Source: Toxoplasma gondii ME49 (taxonomy: Eukaryota > Apicomplexa > Conoidasida > Eucoccidiorida > Sarcocystidae). Taken from it: DNA of 64,000 nt. The notes under the pieces are model-generated. The model had not been told where the DNA came from. It saw nothing but the letters and a program-made list of their open reading frames with translations, and did not search any database. The position numbers were made by a program, and so were the translations under genes. Where the stretch lies: the NCBI RefSeq assembly GCF_000006565.2, contig NC_031480.1, positions 2,887,529 to 2,951,528 of the forward strand, read 5' to 3'. This document shows positions 1 to 12,016 of this stretch, piece by piece. The first letter of the stretch is position 1. Every line of letters starts with the position of its first letter.

Positions 1-1517
1 AGAAGTCCACCTCGCAGTGCATGTACGTACATGTACGCATATATCCACGCCTGCACATAGTTTGCGGCAATCCTAGTACATATATTATTCTAGAGTCCCG
101 AGAAGACAAAGCAAGAAAAGGAGGCAGAGGAAGAAAGCAGAAAAAAGGAGGCAGAGGAAGAAAGAGGCGACCACAAGAACGGCGCCTGACTGCGGACGAG
201 ACGCACTGAGGCCTCTGAAGTGTCAGCAGGAGACGATGCGAAGAGGACGGCGCGAGGACAAAGGAAGGGAAAAGCGAAATGAGAGAATCAGCGAAGAACG
301 CAACTACGAAAAAACGCGCGGGTCTCCAGAGCGACAGCCCTCGAACAAGAGAGGTGCTTTTAGAGTCTACTGTTGGGGAGGAACAGCCAAGTCCACGGTT
401 AGCTATTTGAAGACGTTTTCTGTGTTAGACACTATGGAGACTCGTGACAGCAGCAAAGTAGTACGGACAAGAATTCAGTCCCAAAAAAACAACGAGCCTT
501 TGAGACGAGCGACACCGCGCCGCACCGAAGAACGGACATACTCTGGACGTCGTTTCTCCCAAGTGTGCGTGCCCCTTCGCTGAAGAGAAGCGGGAGCGAG
601 AAAGAGGCAAAGGATACGAAAAAACAGCAAGGAAAGAGGATGAAATTGCGGCCAGACTTGGACGGAAAGGTCAGAGGCGACCCGCGATCGCATCTCTGTG
701 GAGAGCCGTGAGGCGGCATGCGGAGAGGGAGTCCTCGTCCGACTTTTAGCTCGTGCTCGCCTTCTCTGCCTTCCGGTGAAGTTTGTTTCTGAAGCCAAGC
801 AAACCCCAGTTTCTGTATTTCCAACGAAGGAAAGGAGGTTTCAGTTGCGCGGAAAAGCGCTTGCGGAACCGCCGCGTTCTGGTGGGTGTCTCAAATATAC
901 CTGAGCCTGAGAAGAGAGGACTCGCTGCATGCACTGCAGGCACAGCGTCCGGCGTGTAGAAAAGGAAAAGCTTCGTTGTTTCTCGCGATTTCGGCATCAT
1001 TTTCACCGCTTGACGGCTCCGCTTCTCCTTTTTTCGACCCCCGAAGTGGTTGTTTCTCCATACTGGCTGGTGTTTTGTTTCGATCCGCCGCCTCGACGGC
1101 CTCGCGGCGACGGTCTTGGTAGGCGACATCCTGTGCTGCAGCAGGAGGTTCAGGTCGTTTCGGGCCGTGAAAGATGTTTGTTCCTGCGTGAAAGTTTCTT
1201 TTCTTTCCGAGTACTCGTCTCGTGCATCCACGTTCGTCTTCTTCTCTGCGCAGGCTTCACCCTTCCGCTTCGCCGTTCCACGCGCATGCAGCCGTGATTC
1301 TTCCCGCAGCCTACCGGGGAAAGCCTCGTTCGAATCGGCCCTTGAAAAACGCTGCAAGTTGCCCAGCGCGCTGGAGAGCCTTTTCTTCTTTCTTCCTGTC
1401 CGTTATTGTTTCTCGTCGGTTCCTTGCGCGCGCCTCGTCGCTCGCACTCCTCTGCGGGGCCTCTGGCTGTGCCGCAGCGCTCCGTCGCGCCGCGTTTCGG
1501 TTCCTGTTCGAGACAAG
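1..1517. other. 5' flank and probable 5' UTR of BUD31
   Basis: No supported gene. The first 240 bases are purine-rich and contain a 22-base direct duplication (116-137 and 143-164). From about 900 the + strand turns pyrimidine-rich, as is usual for a coccidian promoter and 5' UTR. Long open frames on both strands (for example 746-1357 on the minus strand) have Arg/Lys-biased, family-free translations and look like shadows of the base composition. The BUD31 transcription start is probably within the last few hundred bases, but I see no motif that fixes it. Confidence 0.5.
116..164. repeat. 22-base direct repeat, two copies
   Basis: The purine-rich unit AAAAGGAGGCAGAGGAAGAA (plus AG) occurs at 116-137 and again at 143-164, identical in both and separated by five bases. 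It lies in non-coding sequence at the left edge of the window. Confidence 0.85.
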
Positions 1518-3296
1518 ATGCCGAAGATCCGAACACTCGGCCGCAACAAAAAGCCTCCTGAGGGTTGGGAGTTGATTGAGACGACCTTGCTCGAGTTGAA
1601 TCGCAAAATGCGAGAAGCCGAGCTCGAGCCTCACGAGGGAAAGCGAAAGTGTGAATCTGCCTGGCCGATCTTCAAGCTCCACCACCAGCGGTCCAGATAC
1701 ATTTACGACTGCTACTACAAACGGAAGGCCATCTCCAGTACGTCTTCCTCGATTTCTATACACGACTTTATATATATATATATATATGTTTCTGCTCGTG
1801 CAGCACATCTGCATGCACCTTCATACACAGACTTCATTCTTCTACTTTTTTATTTATCTATCTATATCTATATCTATATATATATATATATATATATATA
1901 TCTGTCTTTCTGTCTATCATTCTATATCAATCTATCTATATCTATGCCTTTTCCTCCACCTTTCTATACCTATCTACCTGTCTATCAATCTCCATATCTC
2001 TATGCAGGATCATCGCAATCCGCGTAATGTCACACTCAGGTGCAGGCGCGAGAGGGTCTCTGTTGCGAGAGGGAAATTTGTGTTGAAGAGAAGCGTTGCG
2101 GGGACGGGGATTGGTGGACATTTTTGATGTTGGCGGCTGTGAATCTGTAGCTTTTGGAGACTCTCTCATGCGGCTTCTCAGATGATGTGGGTCTTGTAGG
2201 TGTCTTTCCTTTTCTATGTTTCGCTTTCGATATTTCTTCCCTTCTTTAGATTTTTCGTTTTTCTAGGAGCCGTTTGAGTCCTTCGCAATCCCTTTTGTGG
2301 AGATCCTCTGTTTCTGTCCGGGCGCCCGCGCATCTCTGTCAGGTCGCCAGTTCTTCTCTCTGTCTCTCTCTTTCTAAGTCGGCGAGAAGGTCTCTTTCGC
2401 TAGCTCGTGACCGCAGTCTCGCGTTTCTGTTTCCCCTCTCTTCTGTTCCTCGCATGCTTTTCGCCGCGCGCTCGACGACTTTTTCAAGACTTCTGTCGTG
2501 ACTTCGAGAAAGGGAGCCTCCGTTGGTCCCTGGGTCGCCTAGCCAGGGATCTGCTTTGCTCATGTTTCGGCGGCAATCTTCTCGCTTGCCCACACTCGCC
2601 TGCTTTCTTCTTCAGAGGAACTGTATGAGTACTGCCTCCGAGAAGGATACGCGGATGCCAAGCTCATCGCGAAGTGGAAGAAGGCCGGGTACGAGAAACT
2701 CTGCTGTCTTCGCTGCATTCAGGCAGGCGATCAAAACTTCTCGACGACATGCATCTGTCGCGTCCCCAAAAACTGTCTCGCCGACAACCAACAGGTAAAG
2801 ATCCACGTTTCTCGCATGCCTCGCAGAAAACCTTGACAAAGGCGTTCGCACATTCCTATATACAACAAATATATTTTTGTGTTTGCAGCTGTACTTGGGG
2901 CTGGGTCATGTATTTCTCACATCTGAGCGGAACGTTTTTTTGCGTGTTTTCCGGTCTGCTGCATGCACATGCACCCATCTCCTTTTTTTAAGTATGTATG
3001 CATGCATGTCGGTAGGTGGATTGAGATGTCTGCGTGCCTGTATCTCGATTCTTCATGTGACGTCTGTAGAAGACTAACGCGTTTTCTGGAAAATGCGTAG
3101 GCAGCAAACTCAAATAGCGATGCAGGTGTGGAGGAAGAGGCGAAAGACCTGCACGATTCACCCGTCTGTTGGACAGACTTGCGAGAGCGTTGAAGGGCGG
3201 CTGAGGCGAGGCTCGGCTTATAGACGAGTTGCGTGCTGTTCGCAGAACATCCAGTGCGTCCACTGCGGGTGCAGAGGCTGTGCGAGTGGCGACTGA
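1518..3296 (+). CDS. BUD31: BUD31/G10 pre-mRNA splicing factor
   Basis: Three exons, 1518-1737, 2616-2794 and 3246-3296, join in phase to give 149 residues, close to the 144 of human BUD31. The first exon begins [20 protein letters not shown] and carries the family's basic N-terminal half. The second reads through the conserved [24 protein letters not shown] and CICRVP stretches. The third ends in the Cys cluster [13 protein letters not shown]. The Cys residues form the zinc-binding knot of the G10 family. BUD31 is a nuclear component of the activated spliceosome. Donors GTACGT and GTAAAG and the acceptors agree with the reading frame. Intron 1 (878 bases) holds a TA/TATC microsatellite. The start is the first ATG in frame with the family N-terminus. 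Family identity is very secure; only exact splice edges are inferred. Confidence 0.95.
1769..1945. repeat. (TA)n and TATC microsatellites in BUD31 intron 1
   Basis: A (TA)9 tract at 1769-1786 is followed at about 1850-1945 by mixed TCTA/TATC and a longer (TA)n tract. The array is wholly intronic. Confidence 0.9.
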
Positions 3297-4993
3297 GTGC
3301 CTTGGCGGCTCCTTGCGTCTGCGAACGTCTTTCTTCGCTTCTGTCTAGTGGGCCAGCCTCCTCCAGTCCCTGTCTTCTTCAGAGAAGATGGAAAAAACGC
3401 GTTTTTCCAACAGGAGCTGGAAACGCCCCGCCTCTTCAGAAGATCAACAGCAGAGAAGAAGCTGTAAAAAAGGAACTGTCGGGAGTTCTGAAGAGACACT
3501 GGCCGCTTCAACGCGTTTTCGAAAGAAGAAACGCGACTAGGAAGACCCAAAAAGACGTTTCCTCTTTTCTTCCGTGTGTTTTCTCTGGGCTCACCAGCTG
3601 TCCGGCAGAGGCGGGAGAACGCCTCCAGCTCTCCAGAAGTCTGTTTTTTGTGCGAAGGGAAGAAGACCTTCTTCCGTGAGGGAAGAAAGAAGAGGTCTCA
3701 GCGAGCCGGAACTGTGCAAATGCATGCGTCTTTTCTCGCTCTGAATCGTCGAGAGAAGAAGTAACTTTCCTGGACTTCTCTCTGGACGCAATCTCACACT
3801 CTTTGTCGATCTCCCGTCCTCACGTAACTCTCTCTCGTTACCCTGGCAGTCTGTGTGCCTTGCAAACGCGAACTGCTTGCCACTGTTGAACATGTATGCC
3901 GAGAAATCCTCTTTGTTGTGCGTGTAACGACACTTGATATGGATATCCGTCAACGGATCGGATAAAGAGAACCATTTGAAGAAACGTCACCGGAATCGAC
4001 AGGCTCTGCAACGCCTGGCATATGCGGTTGTCTCTTTCGTGCTCCGCCCCCTCCTTTCCTCTGGTGAGTTCTCTTTTCTCTTTTGCTCTGTCTCTTGTTC
4101 TCCCGCCGTTGAACACTGTGTGACTTCCAGTGATTGAGCGGTTCTGCTCCTGACTGCTCGTTCCTCGACTTTCTCTTTCGGCTGCTTCTGTCTAGCACAG
4201 TCGCGGGTCTGTCGCCGTGCGGTTCTCACTGGAGACGGCGCCTTCGTTCGTGTTCACTTTTTTTCGTTTCCTCCCCTTGTCTCTTTTCCGGGTGTCTTGC
4301 CCGGCGCGTCGCTCTTCCTCTTTCTTCTCTCTGCGCTGGCTCGTGAGAGACGCCTCGCTTTTCCAGTGGGAGGAGCGCTGGTCCCGTTCGTCGGCAAGAG
4401 TTGAAAAGGAGTTCGTTGCCCACAGGAAAGTTTTCAAGTTTCCTTTGAAAAACATGGACTCTCAAAGTCTAGAACAGAGAGACAGCTCGCGCCGTTCCCC
4501 AGCGAGCCTCGCGGACTGGAGAAGATGCAGAGAGCGTCTGCACGAGAGACGCAAGAGCTCCCACAGAACGAAGAGAGATGGCGCAGCGCAAAGGAGGGAA
4601 CGCGACAAGACAAAGGAAACAGAGAGCCGAAGGCCGCGCCCCGTAGGTCGAAAACGCGGTCGAAGGACACAGCGAGAATGGCGCGCAAGGAGCAGATCGG
4701 GTCGATAAAGGAGGAGTGGTTTCGGGAAGAAGTTTTGAGCGAAACGACGGCAGAAAGTCCGAGTGCCTCACAGAAAACAAGTCCGAGAGAAGGAAGAGAG
4801 ACAGTGAAGAAGAAAGCATGCAACAGACGCTCAACGCGAGAGATCGAGGCGGGTGCTAAGGGAATGGGGAAGAAGACAAACGAGTGGACGAGGGAAGATA
4901 CAGAGAGAAAAAGAGAATCCAATGTCGCGAAAGAGCTTCATGGATGCAAGCTGACGCCTGGCGAAACGCAATTTTCACCCTTGAACTCGCGAG
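3297..4993. other. Convergent intergenic region, BUD31 and RPA43 3' ends
   Basis: The 3' UTRs of BUD31 (+) and the RPA43 homologue (-) must lie here. Open frames on both strands translate to Arg/Ser/Glu-biased text without recognisable motifs. No RNA gene was seen. Confidence 0.5.
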
Positions 4994-7900
4994 TTACTTC
5001 CGTCGTTTCTTGCGGTGGTTTTCGTGGCTGCCTTTGCTTTCTTCCTCACTGTCGTCTTCCCCGCGGCTCTCAGCTGTTTTCTTCTTGCCCTCATCAACAC
5101 TCTTCTTCTTGTTCGAATGAAAACTTGAGTCCTCGTTCGCTGTCCTCTCTCCTGTCCTCGCCTTCTCCTTCCCAGAAGTCTCTTCTTCTTCCGGCTTGGA
5201 CGCGCGTTGAGACTTGGTCGACGCCCGCGAAGGCTCGCAATCCGTTGCCTCTCGGTCTGCTGCGTTCCCTCGCTTCGCTTTCTTCTTCTCTTTCTCCACC
5301 ACGGCTCCCTCCTCGCTTTTGCTCGTAGCCTTCCTCGACTCTTGAGCTCTCGACTCTGAATCTCGTGAAGACCCGCTGTCGCTCTCGCGTCCGTCGCCGG
5401 CTTCCTGGCGTCTTCGTTTCTTCTTCGCACTACCGTTCTTCTCTCGGTCTTCTCCGGACTTCTGCGCGGCCTGTTGAGTCTCAGAGGCCTTCTCATCACA
5501 CGCTTTCGCTTCTCTCTTCTTTTCTCGCTTTGATTCACTAGATCCGCTCTTCTCGTCGGGGACTAATCCCGCATATCCAGACTCTAAACTCCCTTCCAAG
5601 CTCAGCAGCTCCGCGCGCGACCCCTGCGTGTAGCTGAAAAATGAAACAAGAAACAAATGGAGGAAAGCAAGGAAGAGCGGCCATGCACGGGAGAAAAAGG
5701 CGACGCAGAAGCGAATCCGAGAGGCTCTTCAGGGATCTCGCGTTCTCCGGTACCTGGTGTCGATCGCGTTAAGATCGCATTTTCCGTTCAAATGCCCTCA
5801 ACCCAGAACTGCGTGCCTACACTTGAACTCGTAAATAAAAACTCGAGTTTGCAGACTGCATCTCCAGCTCTTTGATGGATCACAATCAACATAATGCTAG
5901 TGAACACTACAAGAAACGAGTTATTTGGGGTACGGCGACATCGAGGGAAACAGACGCGACGACGCGGAATCAGACCCAAGACAGAGGACAGAGAGGCGGG
6001 GAAGGCGATAGTCATACTGCGCCGGGTGTCTGTACACCGCGAAGAAGTCCAGGAAGCTCGGAGAGAAAACAGGAGAGGAGACGGAGGAAAAAATGAGTGA
6101 AAGAAGAGAGTGAAAAACTCGTTCCGTCTCACTCGCCATGTCGCTCTTGCCTTCGAGCTGCCCCTCGTCCTGCTTGTCTTCTTGTCTTTTTTTCTTTTCC
6201 TTCCCTGCTCCTCTCTCTCTCCACCTTTCAGGCGTCTGCGTACCTCGTGAGTTGGAAGCAAACAAGGTCGCCCTCTTCGATGTCCGCGCCGCCTTTCTTG
6301 TGCTGCAGCTTCCTCTGTTCCTGAGGACAACGCCAACAGCTTAGAAGGTCTTCATCGCAGGAACTCCTCGAAGCAACGAAACAAAGAAAGCGTTTCTCGC
6401 CGAAGCGGAAAAGCGTTTTCTCTGCACAGCCTCCGTTGGCTTCCCAGCAGGCTTGGTCACTCGAAAGGCTTTATGTGAGTCAGGCTGCTCACTTCACATG
6501 ACAACGGCGACGAGTTTGTGTGCTTTCAGACCTTACACTCGCTGTGTGTTGACACCAATCCCTTCCAAAGAGGGGCAGCGAAGCGACTCTCGCGTGGAGA
6601 CAGTCTTGGATGTTGTGCGTGATATAAACGCTCTTTCCACCCCCAACCGGACCGAGAGAAGATCGCGTCTGTGTCGCTTCATCAACAGAAATAAAAAGGC
6701 TTTCACCAGCTGTAGTCGGGAAACGTAACTGGCGAATGACAGGAGGAAATGGCACACAAGTCGGCGTGGACGCAGAACTCTACGCAGCAAAAGGAAGACT
6801 TATGACATGCGAAGAAGGCCCTGTGCAACTGAAAGCGAAAAACGCGTTCATCGAGGTACTACGCACGCGCGCCAGGTCACCGGGAATGCGATCCGTGTCT
6901 TCCAGGAATCAAAGAGACTGCTTGCAAAGCGCTACCATCCAACCAGACAGAAGCAGCGGATTGATTTTGTCCGATGCTTCTCTCGTGAAGGAAGCCAAAA
7001 ACAGACGAGAGGAACCCCAAAACGGGAGGCAGCAACAAACACTCAAATACCGGCCGCGTGCATGCGCTGTAATTTTAACTCACACACCCGATGAAACGAA
7101 CTGACCACACTACAAATCTCAAAAATCCTGACTCGAGGGCCGATGACACGAAACAAATATTCTATGTAATGCACGAAACAAATAACCTACATAACGCGTA
7201 GATCACATATCTGTTCAAATGCCCTCCCCCGTCCCCCCATCAACTCCGTCCTCCGCAACCTACAACTATGTACCGACAATTGAATTCGTGAGGAGGCGAG
7301 GACAAGTGGGTATACTTTTCCAGTCCTTCTGATGGGCAAGAATGTTGCTATGATAGTAGGCAAGAACGCGCCAAAGTAAACATTTCTTCTGCTGCGTTAT
7401 CACAAGAGATACGTTTCTGCTTTCATCAAACTCTAACCAAGGGACAGACTCTGAACTGAAGGGGGTGCCTACTTTGTCGATGTCGTAGGACGGCGAGAGG
7501 CGGCTGCGAGGAATGACGGCGCTGAACAATCCTAGCCACAGGAGTCTCACATGACTTGGTCGGACTGTCTGCATGCGTCCAACTGGAAAAAGGAAAGAAA
7601 AACAACATAAACGCACGTTTATCCGGCTGGTTCTGAAGCGCTTTGAGAAGATTCAGGGAAAGAAGCGACAGAAGTCCCGATGTCAACGGGAAGGCACAGA
7701 ACATGATGAACAAGTAAGAGAAGAAGGACAGGGGCGGTTTGAACGAGATCAAGGACCGGAATGTACGAAGAGGAAGCAGGGAAAGAAGAGCCGCAGCGGA
7801 AACACGACCTAGAAATGGAAACGAGGAAAAAGAAGGCACTGAAACGACCAGAGAAGCAGAAACAGCAGAGAGACAGGAGACAGAAACGGATAAAGAACAA

Positions 7901-9909
7901 GCCAGGTGCAGAGGAAGAGACGGTTGTGAAGGGGAGAGAAAAGCACGAAACGGACCGCAAAAAACGTAAACTATCCGACCGAAACACATACACGGAGATA
8001 AAAACACAAAGAAATATATGTGGATCTACAAACAAACCCTCACACAGAAATACATGCACATATACACATGAAAAGACATACATGCCTATACAATAAAACG
8101 CATATATATATATATATAGATTGGCGTACATTACACTATGCAGATGAGTATGAATATATGTGTGCACATAGAGAGAGATCGATGTTATACACGCAGAAAG
8201 ACGTCCCGCATGCATTTGCACCATGCATATACATATACATATATATATATACATGAAGCAGACGCTTCATGTCGTTTACTTACTGAGCATGGCATTGGTC
8301 TTGGGTTTGAAGACAAGACAGTCGAGTTCGACTTCGAAGAGCATGACACCGCCACCAGTGTCTGCATCTGGAATCATGTAGCCGAGAGGAGAGAGAACTC
8401 CGCCGAGTCGACTCTTGGGCTGAAGCACACGAATGGCGTCTACTGCCAGCCAGACGCCATTGAACTCGGGAAGGTACCTGAGAGGCGAAGAAAAGTTCAC
8501 GCAGCGAACAAGAGCTAGATGTCAAGGCTGTCTGTTTGAGGGAGGGAGGTCCACATCGCCGTTGCGAGCAACAGTCTCTTCGTCGCCTCGGGACTGGAAG
8601 TCTTCACCCCTGCTGTCAAAACGAAACGCACCGCTGGGCTGTTCTTCTGAGCAAGTCTATGTGTAGGCATTTGTATTTTGGGAGGAGGAGCGAGGCGCGT
8701 TTGACGAGAGCAGTGCGATGTTTGAATAACTCTTTGTGTTTGTCTTGGTAGAAGTCAAGGGAAGTCGCTTGTCAGAACCTCCCCCCATCGAAGGAATCCA
8801 GAGACTGCTGAGACCCACTTGAGAAGAAAGTTGAGGAGATAGAGCTGAATGCCGAGCTTGACGTTCCCCAAGTGGCGAGGAAGCAGCTGAATCATGCCCC
8901 TGAGATAAGAGCAGAGCACGCATACAGTTCTCTAGAAAGAAAGAAAAGGCTCCTTCCTCAAGAAACAGAACCCAACGCGCCCCCGAGAGACGCAGAGCAC
9001 AGGCAATCGGTCAAACGCGTCCTCCTGAAAACGTCTGAAAGCCAAGTCTCGAATGGCGCGCGAGGAACAACACGAGACTCTCGGAAGCTGATTAAGATAG
9101 GACAACATCGATAAGAACAAGAGGGGCATGCGGGGAAATCCTCCCTTAAGAAACTCAAGAAAAGAGTGAGACACAGCCAAGATCCACACAGGGAAGTGCA
9201 GCAGCAACGAACGGCAGGGAGAGGTGAGGATGTCCTCTATTTGTCGAGGTGCATGCAGATGCATGCAGATCTCACTGGAGGCGCGATCCCTGCGAAAGAG
9301 ACTGAATCTCCAGCAATACACAGTCATTGGCATTTGCCAGGTGATATTCAAGGAACTCTGAAGCAGCACAGTCGAACTCAAAACCGTGGGCCAGGACGTC
9401 ACGTCGCAAGTGTCGACTGTTGCGGCGGCGGCGCCTGTGGCGAGAGCGTGAAGCCGCAATGGACATCTTTGTTAAAGGAAAACGGGCGAGAACTGCAACT
9501 TTGAAGAGTTGCATGCGCATCCCGTCGCGCACAGAAAAAGGTCCGGGGTCCTTCGGAGCACCCTCGAGTGTGCGTACTTGGCTCGGATGACGTGGAAGAC
9601 GCTTCTGCGTAGGTCGTCGGGATGCCTGGTGGCTTCGTCAGACCTGTCGCGACCGCCGTCTCTGAGCCCTGAGGCGGGTGTTTTTCGAGAAGAAAACAGG
9701 CGCTGAGACCGCTTGACAGCTGCCCGGACACTGCGGAGTTGCCGCACAACTTCGCTCTGCTCGATCCAAGCCCCGTCGATGCCGGTTCCGTCCGAGGCCG
9801 AGTACAGGGAGCAGCGGCGCAGCTGGCACAGACACCGCGAAAGGATCTCGCCTGCCGTCGCCTCAGAGACCGGTTTCTGAGTTAGCTTCTCCCACGGAAC
9901 TTGCGCCAT
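4994..9909 (-). CDS. RPA43: RNA polymerase I subunit RPA43 homologue
   Basis: Seven exons on the minus strand join in phase: 9909-9578, 9434-9276, 8899-8819, 8477-8284, 7582-7473, 6320-6244 and 5633-4994, giving about 530 residues. Residues ~140-260 resemble the RPB7-like N-terminal half of RPA43: IQLLPRHLGN, then a FNGVWLAVDAIRVL segment, then FEVELDCLVFKPK. Exons 5 and 6 give the OB-fold half, with HVRLLWLGLFSAVIPRS and EEGDLVCFQL, matching human 'HIGCLVHGCFNASIP' and 'GDELEF'. RPA43 forms the Pol I stalk that contacts the initiation factor for rRNA transcription in the nucleolus. The last ~210 residues are a Lys/Glu/Ser-rich tail, typical in kind but longer than usual. Exon 1 (110 residues) has no family match. 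An alternative start is the well-placed ATG at 9466, which would drop it. Family assignment is strong and the N-terminus uncertain. Confidence 0.85.
8100..8252. repeat. (TA)n and CATA microsatellites in RPA43 intron
   Basis: Two short tracts, about 8102-8118 and 8225-8252, lie in the intron between exons 4 and 5 of the RPA43 homologue. Confidence 0.85.
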
Positions 9910-12016
9910 TGTTCAGTCCAAGGAGAACCGCCACACGAGCGCGCAGGGAAGCCGCGGATCGCGTCTCAGGGATAGGCACGCCGGCTTGGAGGAGCAAGTT
10001 TCTTCCAGTTTGAGCGCGAACAGACAAGAGGGAAGAAGGCGAGAGGCCGAGACTGACAGATCTGAGGGCTGAAAACCTGAAAACGCGACGCCTGAAAAAG
10101 GCCAAGGAAGATCACGGATAGCGGAGAAGCGGGTCCAGAACCTTGTGAGCAGCGAAACAAGTTCGCAAACACGCTCAACTGGCGAGACGTCCTCACGGCA
10201 GAATCACGAGGTTAGCTCCCAGGAGTGTTAAAGTGAACTTTCTGTGCAAGCTCTTTCGAGGGACAAATGTGGAAAGACACAATCCGAGGAAATAGTGAAA
10301 GACAAGCCTTCCCCGGATACGTCCACGGTCTCCAGGGAAGCGTTGGAAATCAGCTGTCTCGCCGCCAAAACAAACCGGCCAGGTGAGGCGAATGCCTTTG
10401 AGGCCCGGAGCATGTCGTTTGCGGTGGAAGACAAAAGGAAAAAACGCAAAGAGGAACGTACCCCTTCAATCGCCTACGCAGACGTCGAAACTTTCAACGA
10501 AACTGTAGAAACAATGCTAATTTATGTCCAGAAGACACGCCGACTGAGGAGTTTTTCTAGACCGCAGAAAGTGACCCCAAACTTCAAGGCTTCCCGCGAG
10601 AGGCATCGACTGCCAGTGTCACAAGGATGGCGAAATCGTTGGAGAAGCGCCGAAGGTAGCCACAGACAACCAAGGAGAATGAGTCCTAAACGCGCGTTTC
10701 CAGTCACACTTGGGCTGTACATACAGAGCAACAAAAATGACTGGCGGCACAGCGCCAGTGCGAACGCCCGACGTCTGCGCTCGTCGTCCTGCGCAGATGC
10801 TCGGTCTCGAGTCACATCTCTGACTTCCAGGATAAAGATCCCGTGCAGAAAGGAACGGAGAAAGTTTCGCGAGACACCATTTCCTCAGTTCGTGTGGGGC
10901 TCGGCGACATGCAACGAACTCGCAGCCGAGGTTGGACGCCGACCAAGGAGGACCGACTCACGCGAGGTATTATACAGTACTGGGCAAGAAGCAATTCCGG
11001 CGCAACTTCGGGAAGCACGAAACTCAGTTTCAGAGAATAGGTCGCTTCTTGACCTCGTTTGCCATTGCATCAGCTGACTGTTTGCACAGCAGCCCCACCG
11101 AGTGTCGAACCCCGCGTACATCTGGTTGCATGCACGCGTTTCCCGGCCCATGAAAAGTTGGCTTTCGCTTCTCTGGCAAACCACATTCCTGACTGCTCCT
11201 CTTCGCAACAAATGGACCCTGCCTCTTTCAGAGCACATCAGATACATCAGTAGGAGGTGAAGCTTGCTTCTGAGCCACTAGATCTGCCCAGGTAGGCAGT
11301 TGCCGCGTAGCACTGTCGTGCGTCGTTCCTAATCCGGTGACTGCCAGCAGACACCCGGAATGAATTTTAGTAGCGTGTCTGCTCCAGTAAAACGCAGATG
11401 AGTTTCTGATGTTAGTACCAGTCGCAAGCAATTGGTTACTTCGAAGGCAGGTCACGTACCGAAGGACTACGGAGCGTGGACTGCCTGCCTTCTGGTGGAA
11501 AATTTGTCCAACGAACCTGTTTTGACCCCTTTCCCGTGTGTCGGATAGTTTATTTCTGTCTGTGATCTTCTGCTTGCCCTTACAGTACATCAGTATCACG
11601 AATGCGGTTAAACAAACCACTGCGGTGTCACAAGTCTTGTCTCACAGGCAGCAAACGGCTGTCCGGTTCCTTCCCTGTTCTCCCCAGGCTAGGCACGGAG
11701 ATGCACAGACAAAAAAGCAACGTTTTGCCTAGTTTTTAGTGCTGACAACGCCTGAGTTGTTCCAGCTCGGATTCGAAAAACAGTTATGGCGATGGACTGA
11801 AAGGCACGGACAGAAAACCCCGCACCGCGTGCTCCCCTTCCACCACGGCAAGCTGGGAACACGCGAGTTCCGAATCCGTGGAACGCAGTGGTGGTACCCA
11901 ATAGCGATATCGCAGCATTCACGCTAGGCAAAAGTGACAGTTGCGACCCTCTGCGGGAGTGTAGCGACTAACCCCTCCACCAATCGTTGAGAAAAGCGTG
12001 CCTGCTTCAGAAAAAG
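9910..12016. promoter_or_regulatory. Divergent intergenic region, RPA43 homologue and coiled-coil gene
   Basis: The region separates two genes transcribed away from each other, so it should hold both promoters. No core motif can be named with confidence. A 277-codon open frame on the + strand at 10244-11077 has no recognisable domain and a composition unlike the neighbouring exons, so I did not call it. A repeated TGCATGCAGA word occurs nearby (9250-9270), just inside RPA43 intron 2. Confidence 0.5.

Noticed and set aside
746..1357. 203-codon minus-strand frame upstream of BUD31
   Set aside because: Arg/Lys/Thr-biased text expected from the reverse of a pyrimidine-rich UTR; no motif.
4525..5328. 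267-codon + strand frame
   Set aside because: The distal part is antisense to the charged tail exon of the RPA43 homologue and the rest is purine-rich 3' flank; no motif.
10244..11077. 277-codon open frame on the + strand in the RPA43/coiled-coil spacer
   Set aside because: No domain, Arg/Ser-heavy composition, no convincing splice signals, and the other strand is equally open in places.
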